Source: Micrasema longulum
Taxonomy: Eukaryota > Arthropoda > Insecta > Trichoptera > Brachycentridae
NCBI GenBank assembly: GCA_022494885.1
Contig: JAGVSM010002777.1
Span: forward strand, 1 to 64,000
DNA: 64,000 nucleotides
Reading direction: 5' to 3'
The number at the start of each line of letters is the position of its first letter. Positions within the stretch are counted from its first letter, which is position 1. Positions 56,350-64,000 of this stretch are shown here, in pieces. The notes beneath the pieces were generated by a model. That model searched no databases and had not been told where the DNA came from. It saw nothing but the letters and a program-made list of their open reading frames with translations. Position numbers and translations under genes: made by a program.

Positions 56350-57795
56350 GCAGTACCCATGTAAAAAAATTTTGCATTTGGCATTATGGTGGCTCTTAAA
56401 TCAGGATAAAAAAAGTACCTTTAACTTTGATCTACTCTGTGAAAAAGAATTACTGGAATTTTTCGGATTTTTAAAAATTTAGATGTTGTAACCATAACTT
56501 AATTGATTTTAAAAAAAAACACGTAGGAATGTATAATTGAGACATATGACAAAGAAAATTATATTAATTAAACAATTGATTTACATTTACAGAAATTATT
56601 ATGTAATACAATTTTCTAATATAAAAAAGTATAAAACAGCAATAGTATGGATAATAACGTACCAACCTTATTAGTAATTGAACCGATAATTTAATAGATT
56701 TCAATAAATAATTTTGGTAGCTTTTTAGGAATCTGTTAAAAATCTTTGATTTTAATATTAATTATGTGTGACTATAAAACAAACTAATAAGGTGACCCGG
56801 GTAAATTTTAAATGTTAGTTTTTAAGGACCACCCTAGTACACATAATATGTACGTACTCTGTAAAATTAAGTCCATATACAAACAGAACCGTGTTCTTGT
56901 TAAGTCTTTATTCTGTTTAATACACATAACTGCGTCGATAAAAAAAAAACAGTTCTGTACACGAAATAAAACCTGGAGTCTTATGCTGGAAAGATGTGAC
57001 ATTTTGTCACCCACTCGACAATAGTCGATTGGGCATCTCGATTGCTTTGTCATAATGCTATTTTTGAAAACCCTCCGACAATTTAACTATGAATAAACAA
57101 GTGGCAACACTAAAAAATCCGTATTTATCTATGGCTCTCCTGATCTCTTGCCACACATTAACCTTTATTGTTTGTTGTCAAACTTCTTACGTTGAATATT
57201 TTGTGTATAGAATACTATGAAAAAAAATACATGAAATTGTTTTCCTGAAACACTGCAACATTGATAATTATTATTGGCTTTTGACATAACACACATCTAA
57301 TGTTATTAGAAATATTTCATATTTATTTCATGGATTTAAAAAACAAATTGTATAATATATATCTCAAATTTGTATTTTTACATTGGCAAGCGATAAAATA
57401 ATTTTTAAATCATGTTTCTAGTGAAATTTTATTTGATAATGGATAAAAAATAAGTACAGATACATTTGTTGCACATTTGTTGATACGTCATCATTAAAAC
57501 ATTGATCAGTGTTGTAAATTTTAAATTAAAATGCAACAAAAATACCTACTCGTCATTCAAACATAAATGCGGAGCGTTTTACAGAAAAAAAGTTTGACAG
57601 CTGAAGTTACGATGTCGCATTCGATTGTCAATGTCGAGTGCTTTGGGGCACTCGAGATAAAGTCGATTGGTTTTCGATCGACTGCATTCGTATGGGTGAT
57701 TTAAGAATGCTGTCACTCGTCGAATTACGGAAGTCGCATACGATTCTAAAGACGAATGAGTCCAGCATAACGCCCATGATCCTTAATTGAATATT
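56350..57795. other. AT-rich sequence with two TCGA-rich patches
   Basis: 56975-57060 and 57600-57780 are rich in TCGATTG, CACTCGA and GTCGCAT, and share a TTATGCTGG segment (57 kb forward, 57.77 kb in reverse). They may be the two ends of one degraded element about 0.8 kb long. Confidence 0.35.
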
Positions 57796-57799
57796 TTTG

Positions 57800-57905
57800 A
57801 CTCTATGGTTACCGGTCAGGTGGAAATCGTGAAAACGGGTATTGAGTGTAGATAAGTCTGCCTCCTAGCATTATAGTCGGGGTTCGATATTAGACGTTTA
57901 AGATA
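57800..57905 (+). mobile_element. tRNA-like SINE head, possible
   Basis: GAGTGTAGATAAGTCTGCC, then GTCGGGGTTCGATATTAG, a B-box-like block, spaced as in a tRNA head. No body match to the three named SINE families. Confidence 0.3.
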
Positions 57906-58194
57906 TAGATAAGTTAAGTATACATTATCAAATATACATACAGGGAAGTAAAGTTATATCACAAGTAAAACGTAGCATTTAAAAATAAACTTTTACTAAC
58001 AGTTAAACCAACAGATATGACACTATTAAAAGGTTTATAAAAAAACATTTTATAACATGAAAATAAAAAAATAAAAATGTTTAAGTCATCTTACACTGCT
58101 TTATTTAACTGTCCCGTCTGACACATAATGCTTAAAACTGATAACATTACCTTCACGTATCTGATGATCAATATATCTTTATATTATTATTCTA

Positions 58195-58400
58195 GAAATG
58201 ATTGATTGCGTCTGTCCTCTTTCTGTACGGGCCCATTTTGTTCGCTGGACGTCCAGCCAACATGGGCAAACTCTGCCGCAGACTCCCACCTCAAACCATC
58301 CACCTCACCCTACCACCTCACCCGACCAACGAGTAGCCGGATTACAAAAGACACCACGCTTCCAGTCAACGAGGACGACAAAAATATTGTATTTATGAAA
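58195..58400 (+). CDS. GC-raised block, possible exon, unrecognised
   Basis: TTATTATTCTAG precedes a 66-codon frame (58198-58398) rich in Pro, Thr and Gln (SQHGQTLPQTPTSNHPPHP) and ending TAA. A second frame overlaps it. The block is strikingly less AT-rich, CA/CC-rich on the plus strand. It could be a terminal exon, a CA-rich repeat or neither. Confidence 0.2.
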
Positions 58401-58611
58401 CATCTAGCGATCGGATCTTCACAGGTGTGGTTTTTTTTTATGTTTCAAACGGCAAATAAAATATTTATATGAATTCTGGTAAAACAGTTTGTTTTTCAAT
58501 TCATAAAAAAAAACAAATAATTATAACAAAAACCTTGGCTTATTTATTATAAAATTTTATAGATCGACCCCTAGATAGCAGTAGTAAAAGCAGTTATTGT
58601 TGGAAAGACGA

Positions 58612-58690
58612 AAATTCAGAATGTGAATTTTCTCAAGCTTAAATATTTTATGCTGGAATTCACCACGTAAGAATTTGGTTTGTAATGCAA
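58612..58690 (+). mobile_element. SINE-3 3' part
   Basis: GAATGTGAATTTTCTCAAGC, TATTTTATGCTGGAATTCAC and CACGTAAGAATTTGG align with the 3' half of 56158-56345. Confidence 0.5.
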
Positions 58691-58719
58691 TTTAAAAAAA
58701 TAAAAATGAAAACAGACTG

Positions 58720-58830
58720 GCAAAAAAGAAGCTTTAATCACATTCAATTTTTGCGTTCTGAACCTTCCATGCGTGAGTCAAGCGTCTTAACCATCTCACA
58801 ACAGAGACTGCTGGGATATTTAATATATTA
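58720..58830 (-). mobile_element. SINE-3 head, inverted
   Basis: The reverse complement reads GTTGTGAGATGGTTAAGACG, CTTGACTCACGCATGGAAGG, TTCAGAACG and GAATGTGATTAAAG, the head order of SINE-3. Confidence 0.55.
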
Positions 58831-58939
58831 AAACTATGTGGTTTTTAAAGCGTCATTCTGAATGACCAATTATTATTTTTTCATTTTATTTTTTGAATAA
58901 ATTTTTGTGTTTTTTTGATTTACCTAAACTATTTATTAA

Positions 58940-59040
58940 TTTGAAAATGAGAACCAAGTTGTAGTAGAGCGTGGTGCGACGTTTAGACCTATGATTCTCA
59001 GGTCCACGACACTAACCACGGGACCACACTCCCGGTTCAT
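58940..59040 (-). mobile_element. SINE-2 head, inverted, diverged
   Basis: The reverse complement reads GTGTGGTCCCGTGGTTAGTG, TCGTGGACCTGAGAATC, then a decayed B box and CTCTACTACAACTTGG. Similar to 6790-6850. Confidence 0.5.
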
Positions 59041-59349
59041 TATTATATTTAGATTGCGTCTAACAGCATAAAATAAATTTTGAGGCTCAAAAGGGTGAAA
59101 TTTTACAGTACTCCAAATTTGAATACATTAAATGAGTCCCAAAGGGCCGATAAACTGTGGCCCACGGGGCCGATTTCCAATCATGTTACAGTCAGCGAAA
59201 GCCGACAATTGCCTGCTAGTTATGTATTAATTAGGTATTGCAATGATGTGGATAAAAAAATATCACTTATAAATGATACACTATTAATATTTAAAGTATT
59301 AAGTTTGTAGTCAAATTTTTAATTTTATGTTAGTCAATAGTTGTATAAA

Positions 59350-59650
59350 ACCACTTATCGACTTTTTCATGTCTTCCAATTTTAAGCCGTACCCGTCTCT
59401 TACTCTGGACACTAATTTTACTAACATGCAAATACCAATATACATGAAAAAAATTAACAAAATAACAATTGTTTTCACGACACATTATTAATAAAATTTC
59501 TACCTCTCAAATAGAGAAAAATACGCGTTTAGAGAGGAAGTTCATTTTACATTCGTTGCGCTAAAATATAAAACCGTCTTGGCAATTTGATACATGTTAT
59601 TACAAGCTTACACTAGCGTGCATTGAATATGTATTTGTATTTATATTCAA
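59350..59650 (+). repeat. Family H repeat, second copy
   Basis: CTGGACACTAATTTTACTAA, AAATACCAATATA, AAAACCGTCTTGG and AAGCTTACACTAG match 21065-21260 in order, with an extra block at 59475-59545. Confidence 0.4.
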
Positions 59651-60631
59651 TATTTTGTGAGTAAAAGCCAAAAAAAGGAAAAGAGAGAAAAGAAAAAAAA
59701 CCGGTAGACATTGTCGATAAGTTGTTACATACAATTATTTACTAACATTTATTGAAGAATGTTATTTTCTTCTCAGTTGTACGCATTAAACGCAAAGGTT
59801 TTTATAATTATTCATTTATTAATTATATGGCATAAGTGCCTCTAACATTAAAATAGAGAAAACATTATAAATAAGGGTTGCCCTGATTATACTTATTGAT
59901 TTATTTTTTTCATCAATCAAGTGTTATTTTCCACCAAACCATTAATATGTTTCAAACTCAATAAAGATGATAAATGCGAAAATAACGGGACAGTTTTAGA
60001 TTGACTGGAGAAAATTAATTAAGTCGTTTGAGCCATCTGGATAGATATATAAATATGCCCACCTGTCTATGATTAAAATTTTACTGCGAAAACGGCAGTA
60101 GTTTAAAATTGTTTATATAATATCTCCCCCTTTGTTTGGGGTAGCCGTTTTCTTTTATCTATGGTAGGAAGGAGAAGGGGCAAAGTATCCTTAATTCAAT
60201 TTTTTTAAAATATCTATTTACAATAGCAACAGTGCCTTATTGTTAAAAACAGTCGCTAATTTTTAGAAATACTCAACGTAGATAAAACCATAGAAATATC
60301 GAAATTAATTCTTACGAAGAGAGAAGCAAATATGAAAGTCTAGGTACTTAAAAAGGATTATTTTAAAGACATGTAATAAAATATAACCTCTACAAGCGCG
60401 CAATAAATGGCAATTCATGTGCAAGTGCCTTTATTATCTATAACTATTTCTTTATGAATATAATATCTTATTTAAAGTAATACGTTGTAGATATTAAAAA
60501 TCAAATGTAAATAAAATATAATACATATGTTTATACTATATATATATATATATATATATATAAAACTAAATGCAAAGCAAACTCCCTCTCTAAACACGAA
60601 TTTTCACTATATTAGAGAGGTAGAAATTTTA
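59490..60631. repeat. Inverted repeat pair, 53-base arms, 1 kb apart
   Basis: ATAAAATTTCTACCTCTC ... GTTTAGAGAGGAAGTT at 59490-59542 reappears as its reverse complement at 60579-60631 with about ten differences. The spacer is AT-rich and includes a TA run at 60534-60563. It could be the ends of a 1.1-kb element or two separate short repeats in opposite orientation. Confidence 0.6.
60534..60563. repeat. TA microsatellite
   Basis: Uninterrupted TA dinucleotides of about 28 bases. Confidence 0.9.
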
Positions 60632-61165
60632 TCATGTGTTTACAAACCATTTGTAATTTCATACTTATTTTGTGAACAATTTTTTTCACATTTTTTGACG
60701 TGATGCTACGCACAAAATCGCTGTTTTGTTTGATGAGGAAACTATTTTATTACACTGCAAGTGTGAAAACCAAAGCAGACTTAACGTTTCGTTTGTAAAC
60801 ACAATCCAATGTATTGATTAAGTATATAATTAATTTTTCAATGTTTTAAAATACACTGTTTACAATTTTTAAGAACACGAATTACTGACAGTTGGTATTA
60901 TAGTTTTGGTAGCGAGCTACATTCAAAAACTAAGTATATTAAAATTTCTTTCTCAAAAGAATGTTTACATGTTAATTGGGATTTTTTTTTCGAATTGAGG
61001 AATGTGCTCTAAGAATATTAAAAAATCTTGTATGAATAAAATCTTAACCGAGTCATTTAAAACACAGATATATCATTTAACATGATTTATCATGGATATG
61101 AATTAGCAAAAAAAAAATATCTTTATCACTTGCACCGACTAAAAAAGGCAAATCACTTAAGATTT

Positions 61166-61394
61166 TACCTGGTTTTTCAATAATTATGCAGGGCTTAGAC
61201 CGAGGTGTTCTCGAGCGCCTTCCTAATATCTTGCGGCGACGCAATCTGCTTAGAAATATTGCATGATATAAACTGCTCCATATATAATGAAACCCTCTGG
61301 TTAACTTGCAAATTACGTCTGCCTCGGCTTGGTTAACCCAAGAAAAAAGTTGGGAGCGGAAATTTCTACTGATGGCTGTTATTAGGAACGCCAT
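61166..61394 (-). CDS. Candidate coding segment, unrecognised
   Basis: A minus-strand frame from ATG at 61394: FLITAISRNFRSQLFSWVNQ, AEADVICKLTRGFHY, then basic RLRRRKILGRRSRTPRSK, and AAACCAGGTAAAATC near 61166, a possible splice donor. An in-frame stop lies just upstream of the ATG. The block is GC-raised. A frame on the opposite strand is also partly open, so this is weak. Confidence 0.2.
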
Positions 61395-61399
61395 AGATT

Positions 61400-62130
61400 A
61401 GCTCGTGATTTTATGTGCATATTTCACCGTAATAATGGCATTATTTAGGGATGTATTATTTATGTGTTCAGTATGATAAATAAATAAATTGAATGCGTGT
61501 GTTTCTACTAATTACATTTTTTAAAAGTCTTATGAAATAAAATAATATATTTAATTTTTCCTTTGATTGTATCTTCATAAAAAAACCACCTTTATCGTAT
61601 CAAAATAGAAAACTTTATCATAATAAAAACATTTTTTCAAAGCGAATCAACAGCATTTATGGAAGCCCTAACAGATTGGCATTTATGAGTATTTTTATGA
61701 TAACACTTAATCTAAACAATTTTAAAATCTATTCAAATTTACAGTAGGTATAATTTTTGCATAATCTAGGCAAACAGGGTAAGTGTGTCATCGCAAATCA
61801 GTAGTGACAACACCGCTTGCTTCTTAAATGCTTACTTTTGCTGTGGGAACAATTTTTTTTTTCAAATAAAAGTCATGGTTTTTCGCTGAAATAGATGTTA
61901 TTGTTACCAAAATTATTTTATTTGTTATTTTTTGTCTTCAACCTTGTTCTGTCCATTCATGGATAATGGCCACTTCCAAACATTTTAACTCCTTTCTTTC
62001 CCACTTCATCACTCACGTCTGGCAAGCGTAGCGTTTTAATGTCAAAAACCTCCCAAATAAACCATTTTTAATGTGTATTATAATTTACTGCATTTATTTT
62101 GAACATATTTTCTGTATTTTCCATTAACCT
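61400..62130. other. AT-rich sequence, no gene seen
   Basis: No repeat or gene supported. Confidence 0.4.
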
Positions 62131-62134
62131 TTAT

Positions 62135-62562
62135 TTTTCATGTATTTTATTTATTTAATTTATTTATTTAACTTTTTGTACATAATGTTATTTGTACATT
62201 GGCGGGCTTATTGCCAAATGGCAATTTCTTCCAACCAACCAATAAAATAAAAGTTTTATTTTTATAATTCAAGTTACAGAACATATTCAATAGAAAAAAA
62301 ATTAAAAAGCTAAAATATATAAAAATAGAAATAAACGTATTTGTTTATAAATTACCTTAAATCAAAACTATTACTCAATGGGAAAAAGGAAAAAAGAGGA
62401 AAGAGGAAAGGAAAGGAGGAGAGATTAAGGAAGAGAAAGGAGATGTTTCTTCAGACGTGATTTAAACAGAGATAATGTAGTAACATCTTTGATGGTGGAT
62501 GGGAGATGATTCCACAGTCGAGCCGCATGGACACTATATGAGTTAGAGAAGAAAGGGGAATT
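62135..62562 (-). mobile_element. LINE-F 3' end, second copy
   Basis: Nearly colinear with 17105-17530: TGTACATTGGCGGGCTTATT, TTCTTCCAACCAACCAATA, the purine-rich block, GATGTTTCTTCAGACGTGAT and TGATTCCACAGTCGAGCCGC. Minus-strand translation of the C-terminal end reads VTTLSLFKSRLKKHL without the stop seen at 17 kb. TTGCCATTTGGCAA near the 3' end forms a small hairpin. 5'-truncated at 62562. Confidence 0.8.
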
Positions 62563-62564
62563 AT

Positions 62565-63240
62565 TTTATAGCCTTTTTGACGTAGGTACCCATTTGACGA
62601 ATAATTCAGAAATGAATAAATGTTTATTTTTTCATAGTTTGTTTTTCCAAACTGGTAGCTTTGGAAATATTTGAGAAATTAATTATTTAAAGTAGAAACT
62701 TACTTTTAGTTAACGCTACAAAACTTTGTGAAAACTGTTGTTATCATAACGGATGAATAAATCATAAAAATAATTTACAAATATTTATCACGTAGAAATT
62801 TAAGTACAAAGGTATAGCCTTCTCAGAAAAATACAGTGTCAAAATAGGATTTGAAAAAGTGGGACCCTGCCTACCGAGAAAATTTGGATTGGGTTTATCA
62901 TTTGATAAAGGTCTTCGAAAATTTAATTTACTTCTCCCTTCTGGGAAAGTAGTGGCTTAATGAAGGCACTTAATCATTTTTGAATTTTTAATTAAAATAA
63001 AAATATACGCCGGTAATAAGGTTGTAATATTTTAAAACTTCGACGCAAAAGAATAAATCATACTTTTTTTATTAATCTAACTTTATGGCAAACATATTTT
63101 CAGAGTTAATTATCCGTATTTGTTTTTACCTGAGACTAGGCGAATAAAAAATACATTTCCGGGTGTGAAGTAGAACCAGAATCCTCGACGAGTATATTTG
63201 ACTCAATGACAACTTTTAGTTTAAAATTTAAAAGTGGAGA
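62565..63240. other. AT-rich sequence, no gene seen
   Basis: No feature supported. Confidence 0.4.
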
Positions 63241-63242
63241 TA

Positions 63243-63430
63243 AGGTCTTCTAGTATAGTAGTTATCGTGTTCGCTTACAATACTGGAGGACCTGAGTTCG
63301 ATTCCCGTGAATGTCGACGTAAAATATTGACTAAAATGGTACTTTTCCACTGCAACGTTTCATTGTTACTAGACTGCCACTTGAAACTTACGAGTAATCA
63401 TTTATTACTTTTTTATTTAAAGAAAACAAC
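63243..63430 (+). mobile_element. SINE-1 copy, old, well-kept tRNA-like head
   Basis: GGTCTTCTAGTATAGTAGTT, ATCGTGTTCGCTTACAATAC, B box GAGTTCGATTCCCG; then TAAAATATTGACT, TTTCATTGTTACTAGACTGC, CACTTGAAACTTACGAGTAA. The head is tRNA-like in D, anticodon and T arm order, but acceptor strands do not pair, so it is not a tRNA gene. Confidence 0.6.
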
Positions 63431-63597
63431 AGGCATTATACAATACTTACAAATAAACCAAAATTAAAGGATAATCATAGTTTTTTTAGATATAACTAAA
63501 TACAATGTAAAAAGTCCCTCAGTATCATTCTACTTGTAAAATAGTATAATAATTCAATATTAATGAAATAGAACATATGAAAAGTGTTTTTTACAAA

Positions 63598-63710
63598 TTA
63601 CTCCTCTAAAGTATTTTCCATCCCTGTTGTAATTTGTAAATCTAAATGACTTCCTCAAGGTTGAAATCTAGTTTTTTGTCTACAGACGTTTGGACAAACT
63701 CAAAATATGG
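63598..63710 (+). mobile_element. TIR-1 3' end fragment
   Basis: AAAGTATTTTCCATCCCTGT, TGACTTCCTCAAGGTTGAAA, TCTAGTTTTTTGTCTACAG, TTTGGACAAACTCAAAATAT. Right terminus only. Confidence 0.65.
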
Positions 63711-64000
63711 TAAAACGTTTTTTGTTCACGGTCTTAAAAAATTCGCCAGCGGATCCGTACGGAGTAACCCCAGATTACCCTTCTCTCTGTTTTCCTTTTA
63801 AACAAGAGAAAATAAATTATTCAAAAACTCAAAGTATGTAAATCCTTTTTAAGATGGTACAGTTAAATTAAATTTTAATTACTATTTGCAATCAAGGATC
63901 TAGCTATTTTTTAAATGTTGTTAAGATTGAGGAAATATTTTTTTAAAAATCTGTGCATAATGGAGAATTGAGATACCCTGCATTTTGTGCAACAATGAAA

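Noticed and set aside
63243..63316. Possible tRNA gene
   Set aside because: D, anticodon and T arm order look tRNA-like, but acceptor strands do not pair and a SINE-1 body follows.

Overview
The window looks like a non-coding, repeat-rich stretch of an arthropod, probably insect, nuclear genome. It is strongly AT-rich, full of A and T runs and microsatellites, and carries the usual insect mix of broken LINEs (Jockey/CR1/L2-like and RTE-like), a Penelope-like endonuclease remnant, tRNA-derived SINEs and non-autonomous inverted-repeat elements. No bacterial, organellar or viral gene, rRNA gene, intact tRNA gene or CRISPR array was seen. I cannot name the order. No complete host gene could be recognised. 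A few short open stretches behind splice-acceptor-like AG sites are listed as weak exon candidates. All family names below (SINE-1, TIR-1 and so on) are local labels.

Repeat families. SINE-1 has a tRNA-like head (GGCCTCGTGGTG..., B box GGTTCGATTCC), a conserved body and a GGAAAGGGAATGATGATG tail, with about eleven copies. SINE-2 has a head with box GTTCGAACCCC, three copies. SINE-3 has a third tRNA-like head, about five copies. TIR-1 is a non-autonomous element with termini reading CAATGTTTTGAGTATGTCC inward and three internal palindromes, fourteen loci, two of them fold-backs. Family C contains the motif CTGAAGATGGC...GCCGAAACGTCGG and is probably Penelope-related. Family K is a 43-base core repeated four times at 51.4 kb, with one inverted copy at 34.6 kb.

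Layout. 0-9 kb: SINEs, an RTE-like tail, the Penelope-like fragment and a well-preserved RTE-like C-terminus on the minus strand at 6.1 kb. 9.8-11.2 kb: a candidate terminal exon and two adjacent hairpins. 12-18.5 kb: a dense nest of LINE tails, a hAT-like element holding a LINE fragment, TIR-1 copies and a SINE inserted in a LINE. 19-41 kb: scattered TIR-1, SINE and LINE debris, including a palindromic TIR-1 pair at 39 kb and a direct duplication flanking a family C copy at 36.4-37.3 kb. 44.1-46.8 kb: the largest coding body, a 5'-truncated Jockey/CR1-like LINE with almost the whole reverse transcriptase but a broken C-terminus. 47-63 kb: further LINE tails, the family K array, more SINEs and long AT-rich unique sequence.

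The elements do not form a pathway. The likely relation is parasitic: the SINEs and truncated LINE tails depend on reverse transcriptase from elements such as the one at 44 kb, and TIR-1 would need a transposase encoded elsewhere. I found no convincing new system. The most unusual signals are the TIR-1 fold-backs, the ribozyme-like family C motif, the family K array, the paired hairpins at 11 kb and the shared 3' stem-loop of the LINE.
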